Shown here piece after piece: positions 16,484 through 25,010 of a DNA stretch of 50,484 nt (positions are counted from its first letter, which is position 1; the number at the start of each line of letters is the position of its first letter). Source of the stretch: Rhodospirillaceae bacterium Spongia-Bin9 (GTDB lineage Bacteria > Pseudomonadota > Alphaproteobacteria > Bin65); contig FZLR01000012.1 in assembly GCA_900197615.1 (NCBI GenBank), positions 1 to 50,484 on the forward strand, given 5' to 3'. A model generated the notes under the pieces. The model saw only the letters and a list, made by a program, of their open reading frames with translations. It was not told the origin of the DNA and made no database searches. Both the position numbers and the translations under genes were made by a program.

Positions 16484-17554
16484 CTAGAAATACTCCTCGA
16501 CGACGCGCCACGCCGTCTCGGCGCGCTCGCGCGCCATGCCGCTGAAGCCCAGCGCCTCGGTGGACGCCGCGTTGCCGTCCAGCCCGCGCTTGTAGACGCC
16601 CTGGATGATGGCGGCGCTGCGGAACAGGGAATGGACGACGTAATAGTGGAAGTTGTCGATGCCCGCCCGGCCGCTGTAGCGGCAGTAGGCGTCGACGAAT
16701 TCCCGCTCTGTCGGGATGCCGATGGCGGCATGGTCGAGCGTACTGAAGCTGCCGTGGGCGCCGATCTCGCCGTGGTAGGCGGCGCAGCAATAGCCGAGAT
16801 CGGCCAGCGGATGGCCGAGCGTGCACAATTCCCAGTCCAGCACTGCCGCGATATTGGCGCGGTCCGGGAAGGCGATGACGTTGCCGGGCCGGAAATCGCC
16901 ATGGACGACGGAGACCGAGGGATCGTCCGGCAGGCGCTCGATCAGCCAGGCGTGCAGCCGGTCCATCTCCGGGATATCTTCGGTCTTCGAGGCTTCGTAC
17001 TGCTTGCCCCAGCGGACGATCTGGCGCTCCAGATAGCCCTGCGGCCGGCCGAAATCGGCAAGGCCGGCCCCCTCGATATCGACGGTGTGGAGGGCGGCGA
17101 GAATGCGGGCGAAATCGTCGAAAAAGACACGCCGTTCCGCGACCGTCGCGCCCGGCATCCCGGCGTCGTGGAACACCCGGCCCTCGACCATCTCCATGAC
17201 ATAGAAGGCCGTGCCGATGACGCTCTCGTCCTCGCACAGCAGGTAGGTCCGCGGCACGGGGACGGCGCTGTCCTGCAGGGCGTTGATCGCCCGGTATTCG
17301 CGGTCGACCGCGTGGGCCGAGGGCAACAGCTTGCCCGGCGGCTTCTTGCGCAAGACATAGCGCCGGCCGCCGGCCGACAGGCAGAAGGTCGGGTTGCTCT
17401 GCCCGGCCTGGAACTGGCGGATGTCGATGCCGCCGTCGAAGCCGTCCAGCCGTTCGCGCAGGTAGGCCGCCAGCGCCGCTTCGTCGAACCGGTGCGCGTC
17501 GCGGACCGGGATGGTCTCGACGGCGCCGGGCCGGTCGCTGCCGGCCGCGTTCAC
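16484..17554 (-). CDS. APH-fold phosphotransferase, ACAD10/LvaA-like
   Basis: An aminoglycoside-phosphotransferase-fold kinase of 356 residues. The nucleotide Lys is in RRYVLRKKPPGKLLPS. The catalytic loop is VVHGDFRPGNVIAF, and the metal Asp lies in AAVLDWELCTLGHPLADLGY. This subfamily is fused to acyl-CoA dehydrogenases in animal ACAD10/11 and occurs as LvaA in the levulinate pathway, where it phosphorylates 4-hydroxyacyl-CoA. Here it sits beside an acyl-CoA dehydrogenase, an SDR and a CoA ligase, which supports that kind of role and not antibiotic resistance. The start is GTG 17554, overlapping the SDR stop (GTGA). Confidence 0.85.
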   Translation of the reverse strand: MNAAGSDRPGAVETIPVRDAHRFDEAALAAYLRERLDGFDGGIDIRQFQAGQSNPTFCLSAGGRRYVLRKKPPGKLLPSAHAVDREYRAINALQDSAVPVPRTYLLCEDESVIGTAFYVMEMVEGRVFHDAGMPGATVAERRVFFDDFARILAALHTVDIEGAGLADFGRPQGYLERQIVRWGKQYEASKTEDIPEMDRLHAWLIERLPDDPSVSVVHGDFRPGNVIAFPDRANIAAVLDWELCTLGHPLADLGYCCAAYHGEIGAHGSFSTLDHAAIGIPTEREFVDAYCRYSGRAGIDNFHYYVVHSLFRSAAIIQGVYKRGLDGNAASTEALGFSGMARERAETAWRVVEEYF

Positions 17555-18321
17555 GGCGCGTCCCCGAAAAAACGCGCCCGCACCTTCGCCATGCCGCGCA
17601 GCCAGCGGTCGCGGTCTTCGGTCTTGCGCTGCATGTAGGTGTAGACGGTCTCGTGCGGGAAGATCAGGAAGCGTTCCTCGTCCATCGCCCGGACGACGCT
17701 CTCCGCGACCTCTTCCGGTTGCAGCACGCCGTCCACGAAAGCCGGGCTGGTGCGGCCGGCGGTCATGCCGGTATGCACGCCCTGGGGGCACAGCACCGAG
17801 ACCCTGACCCCTTTCGGTCCGTATTTGGCGGCGAGGAACTCCGCCGCGCCGATGGCGGCATGCTTGCTCACGGTGTAGGCCATGCTGTCGACCTGGAGCA
17901 GAATGCCGGCGGCGGAGACCGTGTTGACCAGATAGCCTTCGCCGCGCGCCGCCATGCCCGGCGCGACCGCGCGGGCGGCGTAGATATGGGCCATCGTGTT
18001 GATGCGGAAACTGTCCTCGATGTCGGCGTCGGGCTGGTCCTCGTCGCCCACGCGCAGGATGCCGGCGTTCGAGCAGAAGATGTCGACCGGCCCGTAAGCG
18101 CGCTCGGCTTCCGCGACCAGGGCCTGCACCTGCGCCTCGTCGCCGGCATCGCAGGCCATGCCCGCGGCGCCCAGGCTGCCGGCGACCGCCATGACGCCGT
18201 CGCCCTCGATATCCGCCAGCACCAGCCCTTTGGCGCCTTCGGCGGCGAAGCGCTCGGCCAGCGCCCTGCCGATGCCGCTCGCAGCGCCGGTGACGATGGC
18301 GACCCTGCCGCGAATCTTCAT
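17551..18321 (-). CDS. SDR family oxidoreductase
   Basis: A classical short-chain dehydrogenase of 256 residues. The cofactor loop is TGAASGIG (11-18). Asp in VLADIEGDG suggests NAD preference. CSNAG replaces the usual NNAG. The catalytic Ser and Tyr-x3-Lys are in VNTVSAAGILLQ and AYTVSKHA. It probably oxidises a hydroxyacyl-CoA formed in this operon (inference). The ATG at 18321 overlaps the upstream acyl-CoA dehydrogenase stop by 4 bp, and its own stop overlaps the kinase start by 4 bp. Confidence 0.9.
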   Translation of the reverse strand: MKIRGRVAIVTGAASGIGRALAERFAAEGAKGLVLADIEGDGVMAVAGSLGAAGMACDAGDEAQVQALVAEAERAYGPVDIFCSNAGILRVGDEDQPDADIEDSFRINTMAHIYAARAVAPGMAARGEGYLVNTVSAAGILLQVDSMAYTVSKHAAIGAAEFLAAKYGPKGVRVSVLCPQGVHTGMTAGRTSPAFVDGVLQPEEVAESVVRAMDEERFLIFPHETVYTYMQRKTEDRDRWLRGMAKVRARFFGDAP

Positions 18322-20000
18322 GCGGACCGTTCCCGCCCGGGCAGGGCGCGATCGAGGATGGCGTCGAAATCCGTCGCGGCGGGCAGGGTGCCGAAACTGC
18401 CGGTCCAGCGCTCGCCGAGCCGCGAGTTGCAGAAGGCGTCCGCGACCGGGGCCGGCGCATGCTGCACAAGCAGCGCGGCCTGCCACAGCACGGCCATGCG
18501 CTCGGTCAGGCGGCGGGCGCGGATTTCCAGATTGTCCCGGTCGGCGAGTTCGGCCTTGAGACCGTCCAGCGCCGCGTCGAACAGCCCATGGCCGCCCCGG
18601 CCGGTCTCCAGTTCCGCCAGCAGGGCCGGCGCGACGGCCGGTTCCCGGTGCAGCGCGCGCAGCACATCGAGGCAGATGACGTTGCCGGAGCCTTCCCAGA
18701 TGCTGTTGAGCGGCGCTTCCCGGTAGAGCCGCGGCATCGGCGATTCCTCGATGTAGCCCGGCCCGCCCAGGCATTCGAGCGCCTCGGCCGTGTGCGCCGG
18801 CGCGCGCTTGCAATTCCAGTATTTGCCGATGGCGGTGCCGATCCGGAACAGGGCGGCGGATTCTTCGCCCTTTTTCGCCTCGTCGAACGTCCGGGCGACG
18901 CGCATGGCCAGCGCCAGCGCCGCTTCGGCTTCCAGCGCCAGATCGGCCAGCACGTTGCGCATCAGCGGCTGCTGGATCAGCTTCTTCTGGAAGGCCGTGC
19001 GGTGGCCGGTGTGGTGCAGCGCCTGCACCAGCGCCTGGCGCATCAGGGCGGCCGAGTTGGTCGCGCAATAGAGCCGGTTGCCGGTCACCATGTCCATGAT
19101 GGTGCGCACGCCGCGGCCCTCGGGCCCGATCATGACGCCCCAGCTGTCCTGCAACTCCATCTCCGACGAGGCGTTGGAGCGGTTGCCCAGCTTGTCCTTG
19201 AGGCGCTGGATGAACAGGGCGTTGCGGCTGCCGTCCGGCGTCCAGCGCGGCATCAGGAAACAGGACAGGCCGCCTTTCGCGTAAGCCAGCGTCAGGAAGG
19301 CGTCGCACATCGGCGCCGAGCAGAAGAATTTGTGGCCGGACAGCAGGTAGGCCGCCCCTTCGCCGGTCTCTGCGCCGGCCGGTTCCGCAACAGTGGAGTT
19401 GGCGCGGACATCGGAGCCGCCCTGTTTCTCGGTCATGAACATGCCGACCAGCGCGCCGGATTTCCCGGCAGCCGGAATGTCCCGGGAATCGTATTCGGTG
19501 GAAAGCAACCGCGGGATCCATTCGTCTCCCGCGCCCGGATTGTTCCGCAGCACCGGCATGACGGAATAGGTCATCGCCATCGGGCACAGGACGCCGCTTT
19601 CCGCCTGGCTGAACAGATAGACGATCGCCATGTTGGCGGCGTGCGCGCCCGGTCCGTCATGGGCCCAGGCGTGGTTCGGCGCGCCGTTGGCGACGGCGAT
19701 TTCCATCAGGTCGTGATAGGCCGGATGGTAGTCCACCTGGTCGATCCGGCGGCCGTGACGGTCGAAGGCGCGCAATTCCGGCGCGTGCCGGTTGGCCCGT
19801 TCCGCCTTCTCGAAAACCGCGTCGCTGCCCATCAGCCGCCCGAACGCCGCGAGATGCTCTGCGGCCCGGCCCGCGCCCTCCCGCGCCACGGCTTCCTGCA
19901 GCGCACTGTCGCCGTTCCACAGGTCCTGGTCGCCGATCGGCGGCGGCATGTTGACGACCTCGTGGGTCGGCAGTTCGGCGATGGGTTTGAGCGGGATCAT
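18318..20000 (-). CDS. Acyl-CoA dehydrogenase, AidB-like
   Basis: A 560-residue member of the acyl-CoA dehydrogenase superfamily, much longer than the classical ~390. It has the AidB-type layout: PPIGDQDLWNGDSALQEAV at the start, the flavin segment MFMTEKQGGSDVRANST, then YLLSGHKFFCSAPMCD. CLGGPGYIEESPMPRLYREAPLNSIWEGSGNV is the C-terminal signature region (given as two adjoining motifs: CLGGPGYIEES and APLNSIWEGSGNV). It is an FAD enzyme. AidB itself is linked to alkylation stress, but the ligase, SDR and APH-like kinase around it favour acyl-CoA breakdown. Start ATG 20000 is 33 bp after the ligase stop. Confidence 0.88.
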   Translation of the reverse strand: MIPLKPIAELPTHEVVNMPPPIGDQDLWNGDSALQEAVAREGAGRAAEHLAAFGRLMGSDAVFEKAERANRHAPELRAFDRHGRRIDQVDYHPAYHDLMEIAVANGAPNHAWAHDGPGAHAANMAIVYLFSQAESGVLCPMAMTYSVMPVLRNNPGAGDEWIPRLLSTEYDSRDIPAAGKSGALVGMFMTEKQGGSDVRANSTVAEPAGAETGEGAAYLLSGHKFFCSAPMCDAFLTLAYAKGGLSCFLMPRWTPDGSRNALFIQRLKDKLGNRSNASSEMELQDSWGVMIGPEGRGVRTIMDMVTGNRLYCATNSAALMRQALVQALHHTGHRTAFQKKLIQQPLMRNVLADLALEAEAALALAMRVARTFDEAKKGEESAALFRIGTAIGKYWNCKRAPAHTAEALECLGGPGYIEESPMPRLYREAPLNSIWEGSGNVICLDVLRALHREPAVAPALLAELETGRGGHGLFDAALDGLKAELADRDNLEIRARRLTERMAVLWQAALLVQHAPAPVADAFCNSRLGERWTGSFGTLPAATDFDAILDRALPGRERSA

Positions 20001-20033
20001 GCCTGCTTCCGTTTCCTCCGGCGGCCGGGCGGC

Positions 20034-21563
20034 CTAGCCTTCCGGGACATAGTCCTTGCGCAACTCCCACTTCAGCACCTTGCCGGTGGCGTTGCGCGGC
20101 AGCGCGTCGGTCCAGGCGACCGAGGCCGGCACCTTGAAGCGCGCGAGGTTGGCGAGGCAGTGGGAGATCAGTTCCTGCTCGGTCAGGCTCTCGCCCGGTT
20201 TGAGGACGACGATCGCTTTGCCGACCTCGCCCCAGCGTTCGTCCGGCACGCCGATCACAGCCGCCTCGGCGATCTGCGGCAGCTGGTAGATCACGCTCTC
20301 GATCTCGGCCGGATAGGCATTCTCGCCGCCGGAGATATACATGTCCTTCCAGCGGTCGACGATATAGACGAAGCCTTCCTCGTCCATCCGGGCGGCATCG
20401 CCGGTCTTCAGGAAGCCGTCGATGAAGGCCGCCTCGGTCGCTTCCGGATTGTTCCAGTAGCCGGGCGTGACGTTGGGGCCGCGGATCAGCAATTCGCCGG
20501 TCTTGCCGCGCGGCAGTTCGCTGCCGGTGTCGTCGACGATTTTGATCTCCGTGTGCATGACCGGCTTGCCGGCCGACCCGGCCTTGCGGCGCGTATCCCG
20601 GATGTCGAGGAACAGGCCGGCCGGGCTGGTCTCGGTCATGCCCCAGCCCTGGACCAGCGGCACGCCGCGGTCCAGCCAGGTTTCCAGGATCGGCACCGGG
20701 CAGGACGCGCCGCCGACGCCGCACATGACGAGGCGCGACAGGTCGGCGGTTTCGAAGTTCGGCGCCTGCATCATGAACTGGTAGTGCGCCGGCACACCGA
20801 AGAAATGGGTGATGCCGAGCGCCGGATCGCCGATGTAGTCGAGCGCGGCGGCCGGCTCGAATTCCCGCATGATGATGTTCTGACCGCCGGCGTGCAGCAC
20901 CGGGTTGGTGTAGCAGTTGAGCCCGCCGGTATGGAACAGGGGCAGCACGACGAGCTGGATCGTGTCGGGCGACAGCCGGCTGGTGAAGCCCAGGTTGATG
21001 CAGTTGTAGAGCTGCATCCGGTGGGTGATCGTCGCGCCCTTGGGCCGCCCGGTCGTGCCGGAGGTGTACATGATCATCGCGAGATCGTCGTGGGTCAGCG
21101 CCTCGAGCGCCGGTTCCGGCGGCACGGACGCCAGCGCCGCATCGTAGGGGTTGCCGGCGTTCTCCACGTCGATCGCCAGACCGTGCGGAATGTTGCAGGC
21201 GCTGCGCAGGGCGTCGCACATCCCGGAGAATTCCACATCGTGGATCAGCACCTTGGGCGCGCAATCGCCCAGGATGTATTCCAGCTCCGGCTGTGCGAGG
21301 CGCCAGTTCAGCGGCACCATCGCGGCGCCGGTTTTGCCGACGGCGAATTCCAGCTCGAAGAATTCCGGGCCGTTATAGGCCAGGATTGCGACCCGGTCGC
21401 CGCGCCCGACCCCGCGGTCCTGCAGCCAGCGCCCGAGCCGCGCCGAGCGCTCGTCCATCTCGGCATAGGTAAAGTGCCGGCCATTCTGGATATCGACCTG
21501 GGCCATGGCGTCCGGCCGGATCGCCGCGTGATTTGCGGCCCAGTCGTAGTAGGGAACGGGCAT
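20034..21563 (-). CDS. Acyl-CoA synthetase (AMP-forming)
   Basis: A 509-residue adenylate-forming ligase. MYTSGTTGRPKGATITH is the AMP-binding loop near residue 165. GWGMTETSPAG (A5), KTGDAARMDEEGFVYIVDRWKDMYISGG (A7-A8, quoted here as KTGDAARMDEEG and DRWKDMYISGG) and the C-terminal PRNATGKVLKWELR with the catalytic Lys are intact. It resembles FadD13/LvaE-type ligases for short or branched acids more than the FadD at 3227-4993. It is the probable activating step for whatever the upstream ABC importer brings in. It begins 51 bp after the ABC-SDR fusion ORF ends. Confidence 0.88.
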   Translation of the reverse strand: MPVPYYDWAANHAAIRPDAMAQVDIQNGRHFTYAEMDERSARLGRWLQDRGVGRGDRVAILAYNGPEFFELEFAVGKTGAAMVPLNWRLAQPELEYILGDCAPKVLIHDVEFSGMCDALRSACNIPHGLAIDVENAGNPYDAALASVPPEPALEALTHDDLAMIMYTSGTTGRPKGATITHRMQLYNCINLGFTSRLSPDTIQLVVLPLFHTGGLNCYTNPVLHAGGQNIIMREFEPAAALDYIGDPALGITHFFGVPAHYQFMMQAPNFETADLSRLVMCGVGGASCPVPILETWLDRGVPLVQGWGMTETSPAGLFLDIRDTRRKAGSAGKPVMHTEIKIVDDTGSELPRGKTGELLIRGPNVTPGYWNNPEATEAAFIDGFLKTGDAARMDEEGFVYIVDRWKDMYISGGENAYPAEIESVIYQLPQIAEAAVIGVPDERWGEVGKAIVVLKPGESLTEQELISHCLANLARFKVPASVAWTDALPRNATGKVLKWELRKDYVPEG

Positions 21564-21614
21564 TCGTTACGGTCCCTTAGGCAGTGGATTGAACGCCGAA
21601 GCCGCAAAGGCATC

Positions 21615-22340
21615 CTATCCCGGCAGGTATTCGGCGAACTGTTTTTCGACGCCTTTGGGGTCGGCGGCAAGGCCTTCGCTGACGCCATCGGCGACGACAC
21701 CCGGATAGATGTCCTCCTCGCCGGCCTCGACGGCGTCGAGCGCGGCGTTGGCGACATCGGCGGGCGCTTCCAGCGGCGGCGGGTTCATGTTGCCCATGCG
21801 GGTATCGATCGCCGCCGGCATCACCGCGACGACCAGCGTGCCCTGGGCCGCCAGCTCGGCGCGCACGCCCTGGGTCAGCGACAGGGTCGCGGCCTTGGAT
21901 GCGCAGTATGTGCCGATCATCGGCAGGTTCACCCGGGCCAGGATCGACAGCATGTTGACGATGGCGCCGCCGCCGTTGTCGCCGAGCACCGGGCCGAACT
22001 GCCGGCACATCTCCATGGTGCCGAAGAAGTTGACCTCCATCTCCTCGCGGGCGTTTTGTTGCGCCATATCGGCCGAGATCGGCTGGTTGTGGTTCACGCC
22101 GGCATTGTTGACCAGCAGGGTGACATCGCCGCATGCCGCCGCCGCTTGCGCGACCTGTTCGCGGTCTGTCACATCGAGCCCGATCGCCGTCACCCGGTCG
22201 TCCGGCGCCTCGTAGCCGCCGGTGTCGCGCATCCCGGCGTAAACCTTCGCCGCGCCCCGGTCCAGCAACGCCTGCACGAAGGCTTCGCCGACTCCGCGGT
22301 TGGCGCCGGTGACGAGCGCCACGCTGTCTTTCACATCCAT
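21615..22340 (-). CDS. SDR domain, in frame with the upstream ABC ATPase
   Basis: A 241-residue SDR: TGANRGVGEAF cofactor loop (11-21), LLVNNAGVNHNQP, catalytic Ser in VNMLSILARV, and Tyr-x3-Lys in GTYCASKAATLSL. Its own ATG at 22340 is preceded by GGGAGAG about 10 bases away, so it can be translated alone. The frame, however, is open without a stop from the ABC ATPase that begins at 23195, so a 526-residue ATPase-SDR fusion is also encoded. A single-base shift would place a TGA two bases before this ATG, the usual separated arrangement. The substrate is unknown; its place in the run suggests an alcohol or hydroxy acid. Confidence 0.85.
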   Translation of the reverse strand: MDVKDSVALVTGANRGVGEAFVQALLDRGAAKVYAGMRDTGGYEAPDDRVTAIGLDVTDREQVAQAAAACGDVTLLVNNAGVNHNQPISADMAQQNAREEMEVNFFGTMEMCRQFGPVLGDNGGGAIVNMLSILARVNLPMIGTYCASKAATLSLTQGVRAELAAQGTLVVAVMPAAIDTRMGNMNPPPLEAPADVANAALDAVEAGEEDIYPGVVADGVSEGLAADPKGVEKQFAEYLPG

Positions 22341-23195
22341 GGTCAGTGTCTCTCCCAGTTCGTTCTCCGCCGTCCGGGCGACCCAGTCCGGGTCGACATC
22401 GGGCAGCGGGATCGCGTTCAAGAGCCGGCGGGTATAGGGATGTTTCGGCGCCGCGAAGATCGCAGCGCAATCGCCCTGTTCGACCGCCCGGCCGTTCAGC
22501 ATCACCATAACCCGGTCGCACACCGTGCGCACGACGGAAAGGTCGTGGCCGATAAAGAGCAGGGCGAGGCCCATGTCCTGCCGCAACTCGCGCAGCAGGG
22601 CGAGGATCTGCGCCTGGCTCGACACGTCGAGGCCGGAGACGATCTCGTCGGCGACGACAAGGCTCGGCTGCAATGCGATAGCGCGGGCGATGCCGACGCG
22701 CTGGCGCTCGCCGCCCGACAGTTCGTGGGGATAGCGCTCGCCGTGGGCCGGCCGCAGCGCGACACGTTCGAGCAGGGCGTCGACCTGTTTGCGCGCCTCG
22801 GTTGCTGTCGACGCACGGCCGTGCAGGCGCAGCGGCTGGGCGACGATATCGGCGACCCGCCGCCGCGGGTTGAGCGAGGATTGCGGGTCCTGGAAGATCA
22901 TCTGGAACCGGGCGCGCAGGGGGCGCAGCCGGTCCTCCGGCAGGCCCGAAATGTCCTGCCCGTCGAACAGGATGCGCCCTGCCGTCGGCTTGTAGAGCCG
23001 GACCAGCGTCCGCCCCAGGCTGGTCTTGCCGGAGCCGCTTTCGCCGACGATGCCCAGCGTGTCTCCCGGCGCGAGCGCAAGGTCGATGCCATGCAGGATA
23101 TCGACCGTGGGCGCGGCGCCGAACGGCGGCTTGCGGCTGTAGTCCGGCAGGGACAGGCGCAGCCCGGCCGCCTCCAGGAGCGCGGGTTCAGCCAT
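22341..23195 (-). CDS. Dipeptide-type ABC transporter ATPase (DppF/OppF), fused in frame to an SDR
   Basis: About 285 residues of ABC ATPase: Walker A GESGSGKTSL, Q-loop FQDPQSSLNP, signature ELSGGERQRVGIARA, Walker B LVVADEIVSGLD (Ile where Pro is usual) and switch His in FIGHDLSVVRTVCDR. The OppF tail PKHPYTRRLLNAIPLPD is complete, after which a 20-residue linker leads straight into the SDR with no stop. The listed end is the domain boundary, not a stop codon. The start ATG 23195 overlaps the DppD-like gene by 8 bp (ATGGCTGA). ATP hydrolysis would drive the importer encoded upstream. Confidence 0.88.
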
Positions 23196-24120
23196 CGTGC
23201 GTTCCCGCGGCGGCGTAGGCCGCATCGTAGGCCAGCGCCTCTTCGTCGAGCCGCGCGGTCAGCGTCTCGGGGACCGGCTGCAGCAAGTCGCCGGGCCGGT
23301 CGTGGCGCGGCGTCGCCGCCATCAGCGCGCGCGTGTACTCGTGCTGCGACGCTTCGACGATCCGGCGCGTGTCGCCGGCCTCGAGCACCCGGCCGCCATG
23401 CAGCACGGTCACCCGGTCGCAGATCTTGGCGACCACGCCGAGATCGTGGGTGACGAACAGGATCGACGCGCCTTCCTGCGCCTGCATCTGCTTGATGAGC
23501 GCGAGCACCTGGCGCTGCACCGTCACGTCGAGCGCGGTTGTCGGCTCGTCGGCGACGATCAGCTTGGGGCGGCAGGCGAAGGCGATGGCGATCGACACGC
23601 GCTGGCGCATGCCGCCGGAAAGCTCGTGCGGATACTGGCGCAGCACGCGCTCCGGTTCCCGGATATGGACGTCGTGCAGCAGTTCCAGCGTGCGCGCGCG
23701 GGCGGCAGTCCGGTTCATTCCCAGATGCAGGCGCAGCACGTCTGCGATCTGGCCGCCGATCCGATAGGCCGGGTTGAGCGAAGTCATCGGGTCCTGCGGG
23801 ATCAGGCCGAGGCCCCGGCCCATCAGGCGGCGGCGCTCCCGCTCGGACAGGTGGGTGATGTCCGCGCCGTCGAACAGCACCGATCCGCCGGTTATCCGCG
23901 CGCGGGACGGCTGGATGCCGAGGATGACCTTGCCGATCATCGTCTTGCCGGCGCCGGATTCGCCGACCAGCCCGTGAACCTCGCCGGGCGCGATATCCAG
24001 CGACACGTCGCGCAGGATCGGCGTGTGCCGCCGCCGGCCGGCGATCGCCAGATGGAGGTTGCGGACCGAGAGGATCGACCCGCCCGGCGTCCCGGCCGGG
24101 GGAATTCGGGCGGCGCTCAT
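23188..24120 (-). CDS. Dipeptide-type ABC transporter ATPase (DppD/OppD)
   Basis: A 310-residue ABC ATPase: Walker A GESGAGKTMIGK, Q-loop IPQDPMTSLNP, signature ELSGGMRQRVSIAIAFA, Walker B LIVADEPTTALD and switch VTHDLGVVAKICDR. It pairs with the next ATPase to power the permease. The C-terminal 40 residues extend beyond the usual OppD tail (ARLDEEALAYDAAYAAAG). ATG 24120 overlaps the permease stop by 4 bp, and the gene's stop lies inside the next ATPase. Confidence 0.92.
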   Translation of the reverse strand: MSAARIPPAGTPGGSILSVRNLHLAIAGRRRHTPILRDVSLDIAPGEVHGLVGESGAGKTMIGKVILGIQPSRARITGGSVLFDGADITHLSERERRRLMGRGLGLIPQDPMTSLNPAYRIGGQIADVLRLHLGMNRTAARARTLELLHDVHIREPERVLRQYPHELSGGMRQRVSIAIAFACRPKLIVADEPTTALDVTVQRQVLALIKQMQAQEGASILFVTHDLGVVAKICDRVTVLHGGRVLEAGDTRRIVEASQHEYTRALMAATPRHDRPGDLLQPVPETLTARLDEEALAYDAAYAAAGTHDG

Positions 24121-25010
24121 TTTCGCATTACCGGGTCCAGCACGTCCTTGAGGCCGTCGCCGAGCGCGTTCAGCGCGAGGACGAGGGCGATGACGCATAA
24201 GATCGGCAAAATCATCAACCACGGCGCCTGGTTCACATATTTCCGGCCGTCGGCGATCATGGTGCCCCAAGTCGGGAAATCGGACGCCAGCGACAGGTTC
24301 ACATAACTCAGGATCGCCTCGACGATCACGGCGATGCCCATTTCGAGCGTGAACAGGACGATCAGCAAGGGCAGCACGTTGGGCAGGATTTCGCGCCACA
24401 GGATGTGCATCCGGCCGAGCCCGACGGTGACCGCCGAGGCGACGTAATCCTGCTGCTTCTGCGCCATGGTCTCGGCGCGTACGACGCGGCAGAAGCGCGT
24501 CCAGTCGATCGCGGCAATCGCGATGATGACGGAGTGCAGGCCGGTCCCCATCACCGCGACCAGGACGATCGACAGCAGGACCGCCGGGAAGGCCATCCAG
24601 ATCTCGACCAGCCGGGAAATGACGGTATCGACCCAGCCGCCGAGATAGCCGGCGAGCAGGCCGAGCGCGGTGCCGAGCAGGCCGGCCGCCGCAGCGGCGG
24701 TGACGGCGACGAAGAGCGCGATCTGCGCGCCGTAGATCAGCCGGGAGAGGATATCCCGGCCCAGATTGTCGGTGCCGAACAGGTAGCCGGGCTCGGCCCT
24801 GTCGGCCCAGACCGGCGGGGCGTATTGCAGCAGCAGGTCCTGCTCGACCGGGTCGTGCGGCGCGATGAGCGGCGCGAAGACCGCGGCGAGCGCGAAGAAC
24901 AGCAGCACGGCTCCGCCCAGTACGACCCGCCGGTTCGCCAGCATTCGGCGCAGCGCGCTGCCCTGGCCGTGCGGCAACGAACCGCCGGGGACCGCCGCCG
25001 CCTCAGCCAT
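24117..25010 (-). CDS. Dipeptide-type ABC transporter permease (DppC/OppC)
   Basis: A 297-residue inner-membrane permease with the OppC N-terminal segment (FAPLIAPHDPVEQDLL) and GTDNLGRDILSRLIYGAQI. The coupling loop facing the ATPases is the DYVASAVTVGLGRMHILWREILPN region. About six membrane segments are visible. ATG 25010 overlaps the DppB-like stop by 8 bp, the same ATGGCTGA layout as at the two ATPases. Confidence 0.92.
   Translation of the reverse strand: MAEAAAVPGGSLPHGQGSALRRMLANRRVVLGGAVLLFFALAAVFAPLIAPHDPVEQDLLLQYAPPVWADRAEPGYLFGTDNLGRDILSRLIYGAQIALFVAVTAAAAAGLLGTALGLLAGYLGGWVDTVISRLVEIWMAFPAVLLSIVLVAVMGTGLHSVIIAIAAIDWTRFCRVVRAETMAQKQQDYVASAVTVGLGRMHILWREILPNVLPLLIVLFTLEMGIAVIVEAILSYVNLSLASDFPTWGTMIADGRKYVNQAPWLMILPILCVIALVLALNALGDGLKDVLDPVMRK

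Noticed and set aside
16484-17554. Aminoglycoside resistance gene
   Set aside because: The fold matches, but the context of ligase, dehydrogenase and SDR points to the ACAD10/LvaA subgroup.
16484-18469. A 661-residue fused reading of the APH-like gene
   Set aside because: The extra N-terminal part is the wrong frame of the SDR; GTG 17554 with GTGA overlap explains the layout.
18459-23453. A 1664-residue plus-strand open frame
   Set aside because: It lies antisense to five well-supported genes; its composition (Arg/Gln/Asp/His-rich, no motifs) is the usual shadow of high-GC coding DNA.
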